From Tubiluchus corallicola (Eukaryota > Priapulida > Priapulimorpha > Priapulimorphida > Tubiluchidae): DNA of 36,678 bases. The notes beneath the pieces are model-generated. The model did no database searches. It was given only the letters and a program-made list of their open reading frames with translations, and was not told the DNA's origin. A program made the position numbers and the translations under genes. Below are positions 1-10,439 of this stretch, one piece after another (positions within the stretch are counted from its first letter, which is position 1; each line of letters opens with the position of its first letter). The stretch spans positions 1 to 36,678 of the forward strand of contig JAQGDQ010001519.1 in assembly GCA_030141605.1 (NCBI GenBank). Direction: 5' to 3'.

Positions 1-111
1 ATTTTTCTTCATCATTAATTAATCAAGAAAACAAATCCGCTGTGCGTTACGTGCTAATATGACCTTGCTAATTGCATTATGAAAGCTGGTTAAAATTAAC
101 TGTATAATTAA

Positions 112-727
112 CCCTTATAGGGTCACCGGGGGGTAAAAAATTACCCCCAGACCGGCTTTTTTGCATTTTACCCTTTTACCATACGCATCCCAGTAAACCT
201 TTTCTATGACTTTTTCTAAATATGTTTTGTGCACAAAATACTTTCAGTTATTTATTTTAGGCGCATTGTCTCACCACGAAATAAAGTGAAAATGCAATAC
301 GTCGATTTTTTAAAATTATGGAAACTTTACTTCGCTTGTCTATACATTATACGGGCGATGTATCTGATAAAACAAAATGTCAGTTACTCAAATTACTCCA
401 CCTAGAAGAAGAAAGTAGTAGACAATAAATTCAAAATAACAATGATTTTTGCACACGCGCTAGTAATGTCGGTTGTCTACAGTCATTCCAGCATAGATAA
501 GGGAACGTAACTAAGTGAATTTAAATTTCGTATTACTAGTAAGTCACATGTCTTTAAGCAGAGGTATAATGTGTGCTATGGTGGTCAGCATAACCACAAA
601 TTATGCTGTTGCTGTTTACTAATGAAACACGGCGGTTTATCAAAAGTAATTTGCGAATTATGGTAGGGGTAATTTTTAACCCTCCGGTTACCAAAATCGG
701 TTGTAAATAATCGTGACCCTATAAGGG
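112..727. mobile_element. TTAA-flanked MITE with CCCTTATAGGGTCAC ends (piggyBac-like)
   Basis: TTAA at 108-111 and 728-731 flanks a 616-bp element. Its ends are exact inverted repeats: CCCTTATAGGGTCAC on the left and GTGACCCTATAAGGG on the right. Just inside each end is a hairpin: GGGGGTAA-AAAA-TTACCCCC at about 126-146 and a looser GGGGTAATTTTTAACCCT near 665-683. There is no coding capacity. TTAA duplication and a CCC start are typical of piggyBac-type transposons, so this is probably a non-autonomous relative moved in trans. Confidence 0.85.
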
Positions 728-1014
728 TTAATATCTGTAAGCTACTGTCATTCGGTTCAGGATGGATTAAATAATAACTAAGTAAGTTATCAGGATGTAT
801 TTAGATGTTTTCGTCTAAAATGAGTATAATACACTTCTGTATAAAACGTCATTAGTGTTAGTTCACACAAAAACATACACTGTTCTGGGCTAATGCGTCT
901 GGTGCAAGCTAAACTATAAGTGCAATAAGATATTCAAATATAGAAGAAAAACTACAAACACCCAATGCACTATGATAAAACTCCCACACCTTATTTTTTT
1001 CTCTTTCTTTCTAA
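728..1014. other. Unannotated AT-rich DNA
   Basis: Between the TTAA element and the CA repeat I see nothing beyond AT-rich sequence. Confidence 0.6.
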
Positions 1015-1250
1015 TACACACACTTTCATGCCCTCGCGCATGCACACACACACTCTCATGCCCTCGCGCATGCACACACATGCACGCACGCACACACACT
1101 TTCATGCCCTCGCGCATTCACACATGCACACACATTCACGCACGCACACACACTTTTATGCCCTCGCGCATGCACACACGCACACACATGCACGCTCCCA
1201 CACACATCATTCACGCATGCACGCACACACATAAACACACACATACACCA
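1015..1250. repeat. CA-rich composite minisatellite
   Basis: Repeated blocks of (CA)n with CTTTCATGCCCTCGCGCATG, a unit of about 42-60 bp repeated four times, ending in irregular CACACA/CACGCA. The apparent open frames rich in H, T and C on both strands come from this repeat. Confidence 0.9.
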
Positions 1251-2214
1251 TATTATAGTCTAGTAAGCCCTGGTAAAAATGAAATCATGATGTCGGACAT
1301 TCAAAACGCTTCATAAGAAACATAGAACTATCCTAGCTAAAATCTTACCTAGTTCATTTTTTCTTGTTCGGAGCAAGATCCTGCTAGTAAATCACTCTAC
1401 ACACAGATTAATGCATAATTAGATAAAGTTCATGTAAAATAACTTTAACAATAAATGTTTTTCTGTGAAACGAGTTTTCTAGACAAAATAATTCCTCGGT
1501 GAGAGAACTAGTCAAGCCAGTTTACCAAATTCTGTGCAAGGTCGTCGTTGCTTAACTAAGGTAATCAAGTTGCCACGACCACTCATTTATTTTTCTCTCC
1601 ACCTCCGTTAATTATAAAGCAATTCTCTTCCATTTTACTCAGCAATCTAGGTGTTCTGGGCATTTTGGTTTTACGCGGTTACCTCGTTTTGGGATACAGC
1701 AGGTTGGGGTTCATGTTTTAAGTTTGACAAAATCCTCTTGAAAATCCCTCGACAGCTTCCCTAGAAGTGGCTGCCCTTCTGAGATATGTAATTTAAGGAA
1801 TATAATATATACCGTGCTAAAACAGAGGCAATCAGAAAAAAATTTAACGATTTATTTGGACTTTACCAAATTAATAAAGTTTTTGACAATTGCAATAACA
1901 TTGTCTATGTGTAGTTGTGCTCATATGATTTTAAACTTGTACCGATAATTGTCCTTGAAAATATTGTTATCACAGCTGCCCTTTGCTTCGTCTGCTGGTT
2001 TGTTTTTAGATGTCTTCTTTGTAAAATTCATTGTAATGATTTATTTACTGTGTTAATAAAACTACTATTACTACTACCATTGTTACGCTCCCATATATGT
2101 TTCCATTATGTAACAGAATTATCACTAATGCACTGGCATACCAAAAAGCAATTTTAATTACTAATTTTTTTAATTGTTAATTTTAATTACTAGTCACTAA
2201 ATAAAGATTTGGTT
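1251..2214. other. Unannotated AT-rich DNA
   Basis: No gene, RNA or repeat recognised. One 80-codon open frame (1915-2157) is hydrophobic but unsupported. Confidence 0.55.
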
Positions 2215-2800
2215 CAATAGATAGTTTTCGGCATATAATGCTTACATAAGACCTTTGTTTGAATACTGCATACCAGTTTGGAATCCTGTAACTTTGATTG
2301 ACTGTACTGAAAACGTTTAAAGATACTTCACTAGACGTTTGTGTAGAAAATGCAATATAAACTATACAGATTATTTTCATAAACTAGAAATTCTTAAGCC
2401 ATTAGAAATAACAAGGTTAATGTTTGATCTAAAAATGGTTCATAAAATTTGTAATAATCGTATACTATTACTGTTTCATGACTTTTTTGCGTACGCACAC
2501 CATTTTGGGCTTAGGGGATAACTTTAAATTATAAATATTACTGCAGACTGAATATTTGCAAATTCTCTTTTTGTAACAGAACCGTAGATATTTGAAAATC
2601 TTTAACTTGTGACAGAGTTAATGCCTCCAAAGTTAAAAATTTTACGTCATTGTTAGAGAATGAAAACTTGTTACAACATTTTAAATTTGATCGTGATTTG
2701 TTAACAGAGAAGCACCTATAAGCGCTCTGCCTGGGTGGCTTCTCCCTTTTCTCTTGTGATACATTGTAGTATCATTTGGAAAAAAATAAATCAATCAATC
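2215..2800 (+). mobile_element. Degenerate CR1/jockey/L2-type LINE, RT C-terminus and 3' tail
   Basis: With a stop ignored, the plus strand reads AYIRPLFEYCIPVWNP, then about 60 residues including LEILKPLEITRLMFDLKMVH. This is the arrangement typical of the reverse transcriptase C-terminal region of CR1/L2/jockey-like retrotransposons (RPxxEYCxxVWxP followed by a LxxRRxxxDLxxxYK segment). It carries stop codons and probable frameshifts, so it is dead. The tail AAATAAATCAATCAATCGATC is the short tandem repeat expected at such a LINE's 3' end. Confidence 0.72.
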
Positions 2801-3244
2801 GATCATACCTTATCCGACTGACTATTTATCACAAAAATTGGCTTCAAAGGGTTAATCACACCCTATTAGGGCTACTAGCATCTTGTACAAGGTTTGCCAT
2901 AAATGCCGTTGATAAAATAACAGTGTTGGAAGCAAAAAATGCCCCTTGTATGTAATTACTAATTGACCAAAGTAAAAGTCGCCCGGAATCATCCGGGTTC
3001 CTTCTCCAGAAGCAAATATTGGCATTTGAGGTTATGATAACTGAAGCACCTATTTACACACACGAGTGAATTCACATGTACAACGGCTACACACAAAAAA
3101 ATTAGCAATAATATTTACACGTATTTATTTTTCACAGTTACAATCGTTCATGCATAAATCTATACAAATTTTATTTACAATCACGGCTTCTTTACTAGAA
3201 GCTTTAACAAACAAACAAACAAAAAACTTCTATTGCAAAACATA
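2801..3244. other. Unannotated sequence after the LINE tail
   Basis: Only a stray TTCAAAGGGTTAA near 2842-2854, reminiscent of the TTAA elements' ends but without a partner end. TTTATT at about 3129 and 3172 could serve as LZTS polyadenylation signals on the minus strand. Confidence 0.45.
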
Positions 3245-3327
3245 TTATACGCATGCACGCACGCACACATACGTACGCGCGCACACACACACACGCACGC
3301 ACACACACACGCGCGCACACACGCACT
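3245..3327. repeat. (CA)n/(CGCA)n microsatellite
   Basis: Alternating purine-pyrimidine tract of ACGCACGC, ACACACAC and CGCGCGCA blocks. The alternation makes it a candidate for Z-DNA. Confidence 0.9.
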
Positions 3328-3589
3328 TCTCTTATAACAAAATAAATAGTGCAGCAAAAACAGACTTCAGTTACTTTACATATCTTAGCAAGACACTATA
3401 AATTGCTAGTATAATCCTCACTTCAGTTACCAATGCTAGTATCAATACATACTTTTAGTATGCAAAAACTGTTACTTGTATTAGAAAACTTATAAGGCTA
3501 AAAGTTAGATGGCGCTACAAATAAAAGAACAAATTCCTTTGAGAAAACGATACAGTGTAAACACACTTGTTATAACACTTCAGTTTCTC

Positions 3590-4165
3590 AGCCTGGGAAC
3601 GAGGATAATCAATACAGGTCTGGGAACGAGGATAGTCAATACAGTTCAGTTTCTCAGCCTGGGAACGAAGATGATAGTCAATACAGGTCTGGGAACGAGG
3701 ATAGTCAATACACTTCAGTTTCTTAGCCCGGGAACGTGGATAGTCAATACAGGTCTGGGAACGAGGATAGTCAATACACTTCAGTTTCTTAGCCCGGGAA
3801 CGAGGATAATCAATACACTTCAGTTTCTTAGCCTGGGAACGAGGATAGTCAATACAGGTCTGGGAACGAGGATAGTAAATACACTTCAGTTTCTCAGCCT
3901 GGGAACGAGGATAGTCAATACAGGTCTGGGAACGAGGATAGTAAATACACTTCAGTTTCTCAGCCCGGGAACAAGGATAGTCAATACACTTCAGTTTCTC
4001 AGCCCGGGAACGAGGATAGTCAATACAGGTCTGGGAACGAGGATAGTCAATACACTTCAGTTTCTTAGCCTGGGAACGAGGATAGTCAATGCAGGTCTGG
4101 GAACGAGGATAGTCAATACACTTCAGTTTCTTTCGAGGATAGTTAGCCTGGGAACGAGGATAGTT
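3590..4165. repeat. Composite minisatellite, higher-order unit about 66 bp
   Basis: Two related subunits alternate: about 27 bp (GGTCTGGGAACGAGGATAGT core) and about 39 bp (TTCAGTTTCTCAGCC plus GGGAACGAGGATAGT). Some copies drop the short subunit. Both are multiples of three, which keeps frames of about 230 codons open on both strands; these are not genes. It lies 270 bp past the LZTS stop and could fall within the 3' UTR or just beyond it. Confidence 0.93.
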
Positions 4166-4429
4166 CAAACAAAGTCTGGAAATCTCAAAAATGCTTAAAA
4201 TGCTATGAGGCAAATGTCAACAAAGTGGAATTATTAACACTAACATGCAAATATATTAGAGTTAATGTCACAAACAAATGTTTATGGTCAATATTTCATT
4301 TTACTTGGCAAGCAGACATTTTGATAAAATAATACTGTCTCGCCTGCATAGTGAAACTTACAGTAAAGGTAATGGATGGATGTCTTCTAGTTAAATTTTG
4401 TTTGGAGAAAAATTGTCGCAAAATTAGAC

Positions 4430-5296
4430 TCAACACTGAGATTCGTCCACTTCTTCCAAACCGGGGAAGTATTCTTTCTGTATAGTTTTCAAGTCCCGAG
4501 TTTCCAATTCTAGCGTCAACTGTTCCACCTCGTGTTCAAGAGTGCGGTTCTTGCGATAGATCTGTACGTAGTTTAGCTGTAATTGCTTTTGATACCTAAG
4601 AACTTTCTCCTTCTCTTCCGACCACACTATTCGCTCTTCTTCGAACTTGTTTTGCTGTGACTCCATCTCATTTTTTGTCTGAGCCAGCTCGATCCTCAAG
4701 CGATCTATCTCCTTCCGTAGGTTGCTCATTGCCGAGTCAGCCCGCTGTCGCTCAATCACGGATTCGTTTTCCTGCTGTTGCGAGTCCCTCTGCATAATAT
4801 CTAGTTGCGATTTCACATTATACAATTCTTCATTTACAGAATCACAAGCCGCCTGCAGCCTTTCTGTTTCGGCCTGTTTTTCGGCGAGTTGATTTCTAAC
4901 GTCACGAATTTGACACTTCAATGAGAGAGCCTCGGTTTTGCGAGAGCAAGTGTCCGTATTTGTTTCCTTCAACTGAGACTTCAGCAAACTGATTTCGCCG
5001 GTTTTTTGGCATATGCTCCACTTGGTCTCGTCCAAGTGCGTGCGGAGAGCGGTGAGCTCGTGCTCGTATTCTGAGCAACGCGTGCGGAGCGTTTCTTTGT
5101 CATTTTCACAGCGCTCCAGAGACGCCCTGAGATCTTTTCTCTCCTGCTGCAGCTGATAAATCTGTAGTAACAAACCTTGCTCTATCTTGAACGATTTTTG
5201 CTGTTGCGCTTTTAATTTTTCGTCATTCTCACGACGTAGGCGATCTATTTCCGCATGCCACTGCTGTTCTTTCTCCTCGTACACTCTGAAGATTAC
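4430..5296 (-). CDS. LZTS: LZTS/N4BP3-family coiled-coil protein, last coding exon
   Basis: This 867-bp exon gives 288 residues and a TGA stop at 4432-4430. It opens after a TTTTAG acceptor with VIFRVYEEKEQQW, in phase 0 with the exon at 9096. The whole exon reads as coiled coil rich in E, K, Q, R and L. Two stretches identify the family: WSICQKTGEISLLKSQLK in the middle, close to the vertebrate LZTS1 and N4BP3 segment around CQK(S/T)xEISLLKQQL, and LRYQKQLQLNYVQIY followed by RKNRTLEHEVEQL near the end. This is the Fez1 domain (PF06818). Vertebrate members are cytoplasmic and cytoskeletal scaffolds linked to microtubule severing, beta-catenin export, postsynaptic density and NEDD4 binding; which role applies here cannot be read from sequence. 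The C-terminus is -DESQC, where vertebrate LZTS proteins end in a -TEI PDZ ligand. A Ser at -2 is kept, so PDZ binding is possible but unproven. Confidence 0.93.
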   Translation of the reverse strand, partial: VIFRVYEEKEQQWHAEIDRLRRENDEKLKAQQQKSFKIEQGLLLQIYQLQQERKDLRASLERCENDKETLRTRCSEYEHELTALRTHLDETKWSICQKTGEISLLKSQLKETNTDTCSRKTEALSLKCQIRDVRNQLAEKQAETERLQAACDSVNEELYNVKSQLDIMQRDSQQQENESVIERQRADSAMSNLRKEIDRLRIELAQTKNEMESQQNKFEEERIVWSEEKEKVLRYQKQLQLNYVQIYRKNRTLEHEVEQLTLELETRDLKTIQKEYFPGLEEVDESQC

Positions 5297-7374
5297 CTAA
5301 AAGAGACAATCGTTTCTTACTTCGTATCAAGTTGTCGTTTGTTGCGTGCGATACTATAAAACAATGAAAACTGTCACATATTTCAAATGAGAGTTTTTGC
5401 GACAATGACAAATTCCATAACCATTCTTGTTAATGGAATAATTAGGAGTGAGTGACGTGCCACGATATACGAAACTTGCTTTTATGTGTGACAGCCCTAT
5501 ACAATAGTGCTCTCATTTTATCGTACTAATTAAATTTCCACAATTAAGTTTGCTAAGTTAAGCAGAGTAGCGCCAATGAGTTTAATTTTGTAGTGCTAAG
5601 TGAAAAGTTTATTTTGTTTATCTATGTAATTGTTATCTCTCGGGCTACTATAGTAGTGCCATCTACTGTCAACTTTGTTTATCAAAGGAAGAAACCACGG
5701 ACATGAATTTGACAGGCGTACTTCCTTATTTGGCAAGTTTGACCACCAATCCTGAGTGATGATAAATAGGACATTCACAGCTGCTACTCTTTATAACCTG
5801 TTTGATTGGTCAGGTTTAGGTGATGAACCAACGTTTACATGTTATGCAGCCATTCAGCTGAGAGCAAACAGGTTTGACCTGGAAAAACGAGGCCACAGAG
5901 CAGGGTGTAAAAAGTGTGGCTTTGCAATATGGTTGCTCTACTTGTGTTTTATCAATTCTTAGTTTAAAGGACAATATTGCATTTATTGATGGAATTTCCT
6001 CAGCAGAAACAGAGTACTTTTACAATGGTTATACTCAGTCTTTGTGATCCTGGGCTGTCCGTCATTTAGGAAGCCCCTAGAGACGTTGTTGTTTATGGTG
6101 GAGGAGTTGTTTACGTGATACAAAATCAAGAGTAGTTCAGTTATCAGAGATGATTAGGTGTTAGTGTGAATCAAGTCAGTGACTTCAAAGCACAATGGCT
6201 ACATTACAATTATTAGTTTGATTACTATAATTACATACGAGTCAGAAAGTCTAAACTCATAACAAAAATCTAATGCCTTGTTGTCTACATACAGCAATGG
6301 AATAACTCACCTTCATGCTACGAAACATGAACTCAAACATAAGACTAGCACGATAGGACAAAATTTGAGAAAATGATCACTGTGTTAATTCCAGTTTTAT
6401 CACATTATTCACAAATTTGCTAAAACGTTTGCAATACGTAATTCATTAATGGAAAATAACTCGTGTTGGCACAGAATTTAAATTACATTAAAATTGCAGA
6501 TAAAATCAAGTTGATTTAATACACAAAACATTTTCAATAAGTTCTCAACAACGTTTTGCTGTAAGACCATGAAACTGCAGACTAATTACGTACGAGACTC
6601 TACGATCACAGGTGTTTGCGGTACTTAAAATTTGTTCCTGCATCACCAGTATTTTGTTGTGCACTGAGGTTGAGGTACTTTTTGGACTTTGACACATTAA
6701 TGTTTATAACCATCTAGAGTCAAGTATTTTTACATCACACTGAATAATAGGCAAGCTGTTTGTTGACGGGTTGACAAGTCGAACTACAGATTTATTGAAC
6801 AAATGTAAAAAAATACTCTTTTCGACTAAAAAATAGTTTGCTCAAATTTCACAAATTTCTTGCAGTTAAACTTTAGACCTTTGACTCACAAACATGAAGT
6901 ACGGTGAGGTTTATTATTTTGATAACCACAACGCCCCCCAATCGCAAACCTTTGACGGAAATTTACTGCTCTCAAGACAGATGTTTGCGTACACACGTAG
7001 AATACACACACCGTAAACATCATATCTTGCATTCTTGTTTATTTGACAACAATTCAAATATACTTGAACCGGTCAGCCAAAAATATGTAAATATTATTTA
7101 GTTTAACTTTAGCATTTAAAACATATGTACACCCTATACATTGTATAATATCACTGAGTATGCACTGAATTAAAGGAATAGCTGCCTTAGGAACTAATGA
7201 TCTGTTGAAGTTGTTATTATTTGGAAAAGATGAATTTAACTATGTTGCTAACTGTAAAATATTCCAATGTATACATGACTTTATATTACGTACTAAACGC
7301 TTCCAGTAGTTTCTATCTGATATAAAATGCATCAGTCTTAAATATTCATACATTAATATTTTCTAACCGTCATT
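5297..7374 (-). other. LZTS: LZTS intron, 5' half of the repeat-poor part
   Basis: Part of the 3.8-kb intron 5297-9095. AT-rich, with one CTCF-like motif at 5655. I see no further exon or RNA gene. Confidence 0.6.
5655..5669 (-). promoter_or_regulatory. CTCF-like motif in an LZTS intron
   Basis: ACAGTAGATGGCACT matches the CTCF consensus at 14 of 15 positions. Binding is inference. Confidence 0.35.
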
Positions 7375-7750
7375 TTCTACTAATATCTAATGTAATCTTG
7401 TAGTAAAACTTGTCAGCTTGTGTAGGTATAGTCTATTCTTACCGTAAATGTTACTAATGTCTAATGTAATCTTGTAGTAAAACTTGTCAGCTTGTGTAGT
7501 TATAGTCTATTCTTGCTGTAAATGTTACTAATGTCTAACGTATTCTTGTAGTAAAACTTGTCAGCTTGTGTAGTTATAGTCTATTCTTACTGTAAATGTT
7601 ACTAATGTCTAACGTAATCTTGTAGTAAAGCTTGTCAGCTTGTGTAGTTATAGCCTATTCTTGCTGTAAATGTTACTAATGTCTAATGTAATTTTGTAGT
7701 AAAACTTGTCAGCTTGTGTAGTTATAGTCTATTCTTGCTGTAAATGTTTT
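7375..7750. repeat. 74-bp tandem repeat, five copies
   Basis: Units start near 7377, 7451, 7525, 7599 and 7673 (TTACTAATGTCTAATGTAAT...). They are 90-95 percent alike by eye and sit in the 3.8-kb intron of the LZTS gene. Confidence 0.93.
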
Positions 7751-8210
7751 TGTAAATAGTGTGTAAAGTCTGTTGTGGTGAGGATCCTAAATCATGTTGT
7801 TCAAACTGTCTGATCCAATCCTAAATAAATTATGTTTAAACTAATTAAAGGAAAAATTTGTTTCCATCACAATCAATTACAATTTCCAGTGTAGAAGAGA
7901 AATTAAATTTCACAATAATTTGTGCGCTTTAAGTGCTCACATACAAGCTGCCCATTGTCCAGTAACTCTTTTATCAAAAAGAGGCCTTTCTCGCAATATG
8001 TCAAATGTGGCAAAAATATATTTATGTTCCAAAAAACGAGGCAAAACAATACTCACTTGACCACCGCCTTAAATTAAACAATAAAGTAATCATGCATTGT
8101 GTAATCATTAAATGTCTATGCATGCTTCACATGTTACTAATCATATTGCAGTAACCATATAACAGGGCGCAGTGTGTTGCAGTAGTACAAGAGCAAATCC
8201 GAAGAGTCAT

Positions 8211-8453
8211 CATGATGTATGCTTATGTATAGTGACCTAAGATGAGACAACACTGAGCCTGGTCAATAGATAGAGGAGTGACTGTTGGAAGATTGCTTCA
8301 GGATTGATTCAATTATCATATTACTAAAGCTATTTATTATCTCATGTATGCTCATATATAGTGACCTAAGTTGAGGCAACACTGAGCCCGGTCAATAGAC
8401 AGATGAGCGACTGTTGGAAGATTGCTACAATTATCATATTACTAAAACTATTT
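8211..8453. repeat. Diverged tandem duplication of about 125 bp
   Basis: Two copies (8211-8340 and 8341-8453) share TATAGTGACCTAAG, CAACACTGAGCC, GGTCAATAGA and GACTGTTGGAAGATTGCT. The second lacks a 14-bp TTCAGGATTGATTC piece. Intronic. Confidence 0.88.
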
Positions 8454-8743
8454 ATCTTCTTTTATATCATCTCATATATGAGCTTCATTCATTACATCAT
8501 TGCATTTTAAGCACTAATGTTTTCTTTATCATAAGACTCACTTCAAATTTGCAGATTATTTTCATTACTTTTTTTCTTTCACTGTGTGGGACAATCTAAC
8601 AAGCTCTGCTTTTTGATTGCCCGCAACACATTTACATTTGTATATAGGTGAACAGTGTTTGAGGCTCTTCCTGTGCAGTATTTCTTATTTGTATTATGTT
8701 CATTGTAGGCCCTTTCACTTGATATTGTACATGAAGCTATTGT

Positions 8744-8850
8744 AAATGTGTAAATTGTAATGTTGTAAATTGTAATGTGTAAATGTGTAATATTGTAAAT
8801 TGTAAACTAGGTACATGAAACTATTGTAAATGTGTAATGTGAAATAAATG
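8744..8850. repeat. Irregular TTGTAAATGTG tandem
   Basis: Short, imperfect repeats of TTGTAAATTGTAATGTG spread over about 110 bp, ending GTGAAATAAATGAC. It could be the 3' end of an unidentified retroelement. Confidence 0.7.
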
Positions 8851-9095
8851 ACTTATGATTATCTTGATGATGTATACTCCTCCTCTGAACGTACCTAAGA
8901 TACTTTTGCGGTCATTTGGTATCTATTCTAAGTTATTTATTCAGCTAGGTTCCAGTCCTGCCATTATCTACATTAAGCAAACCTTGTCACTGAGTGCAGG
9001 ATCATGGCTTGAAGAGTGACAAACTGTATAAAAACATATAACGACTGAGTGCAGTTGAGTTAGCTTTCTGCAATTCAGAACGTGTTCCCAGTTAC

Positions 9096-9231
9096 CTGTT
9101 CATTTTGCTCCATGGTGTCACGCAAATGGGCAATTTCATTGTCCTTCTCCTTGAGCATGGCTTCCAACTCAACAATACCCGAGTCGCTGGGCGATGGTGT
9201 TTGAGTGTAATCTTCAATATGCGATGATAAT
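9096..9231 (-). CDS. LZTS: LZTS-family gene, internal exon (start of coiled coil)
   Basis: A 136-bp exon between a TTATTACAG acceptor (9234-9232) and a CAG|GTAAC donor (9095-9094). Its first base completes an Arg codon (AG|A) with the exon at 9997, and it then encodes 45 residues beginning LSSHIEDYTQTPSPSDSG and continuing IVELEAMLKEKDNEIAHLR. The second half starts the coiled coil and ends DTMEQNEQ, matching the family layout in which a short heptad region (LEAxLxEKExExxxLR) leads into the Fez1 domain. The exon is too short and too well bounded to be chance: acceptor, donor, reading frame and family match all agree. Confidence 0.9.
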
Positions 9232-9460
9232 CTGTAATAAGTTAAAAAAAATGAGCAATTCCATGGGATATCAAATGAGGGCTACTTTTTTTTTTAAACA
9301 CAAGAACATCTTTCTTTACACGTTCAATTTGGTCAATTTATTTAGCCATAGAATTTTCTGCAAAAAGCAGCTTTTCTTAATGTAGCAAACAATGAGTGAA
9401 AATCCTTTGGGAATTTTTTCTGAAGCACAATAAAAACCAAAGGAGAAACAAATATATACA

Positions 9461-9534
9461 GAGAGAGAGTGAGAGGGAGGGAGGAAGAGTGAGAGAGAGA
9501 GAGAGTGAGAGGGAGGGAGAGAGAGAGGGAGAGG

Positions 9535-9613
<79 letters not shown>

Positions 9614-9661
9614 CGACAGAGAGAGAGAGAGTGAGAGCGAGAGAGAGAGAGAGAGAGCGAG

Positions 9662-9693
<32 letters not shown>
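9461..9693. repeat. (GA)n microsatellite, sense-strand (CU)n in an LZTS intron
   Basis: 233 bp of GA dinucleotides with GGGAGG and GC interruptions. It occupies about a third of the 765-bp intron 9232-9996. On the sense strand of the gene it is a long CU tract, about 230 nt upstream of the 9232 acceptor at its nearest point. Confidence 0.95.
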
Positions 9694-9697
<4 letters not shown>

Positions 9698-9996
9698 AGA
9701 ATTGGAAATGACTATTTCTTATAAGTGACAAAAAAGTAGACATACTATAGATCCAAAACACATGGTACACACACCATGAACTAGGAATTCTATGAAGATC
9801 GATAATAGATGGCAGCACGTGGCTGAGAAATGGCAAAATTATTAGACTTGCCATCTCTGTAAACAAAGAATTGTCGGCACTTTTGTGATGCCTACGAGTA
9901 ACGAATCTGCTTTTAACTTAGACACATACAACAAGCAATGGCTTGTTTTTCTTGAGTTGTTCAAAACTACATCAACTAGAAACAGTCAGTTTTTAC

Positions 9997-10110
9997 CTGC
10001 TAAAGGTACATGATGCATCTTTCAAGTCTTTGAAGTCAGCACTAGAATACCCGGAGACGAAACCATCCTTTGTACCTTCAGAGCTGGCATAACCTTGAGA
10101 TCTTTCACTC
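9997..10110 (-). CDS. LZTS: LZTS-family gene, internal exon (Ser-rich linker)
   Basis: A 114-bp exon with acceptor TTTGACAG (10113-10111) and donor AG|GTAAAA (9996-9995). One base completes a split Arg codon from the upstream exon, 37 codons follow (SERSQGYASSEGTKDG then FVSGYSSADFKDLKDASCTFS), and two bases pass to the next exon. It is Ser-, Gly- and Asp-rich and probably disordered, like the linker between the RPxAFKP motif and the coiled coil in vertebrate LZTS proteins. The residue sequence itself is not diagnostic. The call rests on splice phase and position. Confidence 0.87.
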
Positions 10111-10259
10111 CTGTCAAATTAAAGTTTTTAGTTAAAAACGTTAAATTTAATGAACTGTTAAATTTATCGCTACTGCATTAGCGCACGTTGCAATTAACAC
10201 TAGTTGTCGAGTTGAGCAATTATGTTCAACTTTTATCTAATTGGGAAGGATAAGCTTAC

Positions 10260-10429
10260 CTGTAGGAAACTTGGGAAGAATTGCTGTAGTGTTTGCTCTC
10301 ATCAGATGAATACGATTCATCGACTTGATGGCCACCAGGTGACGCAGTCGTCGTACCTTGTCCGTTTCTTGCTGAATTTCGGTGAGGCAGCACAGGCTTG
10401 AAAGCTATGGGTCGTAACACCACCTTGCC
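10260..10429 (-). CDS. LZTS: LZTS-family gene, exon with the RPIAFKPVLP motif
   Basis: A 170-bp exon with acceptor TTTATAG (10431-10430) and an ideal donor AG|GTAAGC (10259-10258). It encodes 56 codons plus two bases and opens GKVVLRPIAFKPVLPHRN. The core RPIAFKPVLP is nearly the same as the conserved RPTAFKPVLP block of vertebrate LZTS1, which anchors the gene identity outside the coiled coil. The rest is polar and Ser-rich (for example SYSSDESKHYSNSSQVSYR). It starts in phase 0, so the missing upstream exon must end on a whole codon. There is no start codon here. The four located exons give 428 residues, shorter than the roughly 600-670 residues of vertebrate LZTS1 and LZTS2. Confidence 0.9.
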
Positions 10430-10439
10430 CTATAAACAG

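Larger units (their letters stand above)
7751..9095 (-). other. LZTS: LZTS intron, remaining part
   Basis: Rest of the same intron outside the 74-bp and 125-bp repeats. Nothing else recognised. Confidence 0.55.

Noticed and set aside
2842-2854. TTCAAAGGGTTAA as an end of a TTAA element
   Set aside because: No partner end within 1 kb on either side.
3509-4213. Overlapping 229- and 232-codon frames on opposite strands
   Set aside because: By-product of the 27/39-bp minisatellite; both strands are open because the unit lengths are multiples of three.
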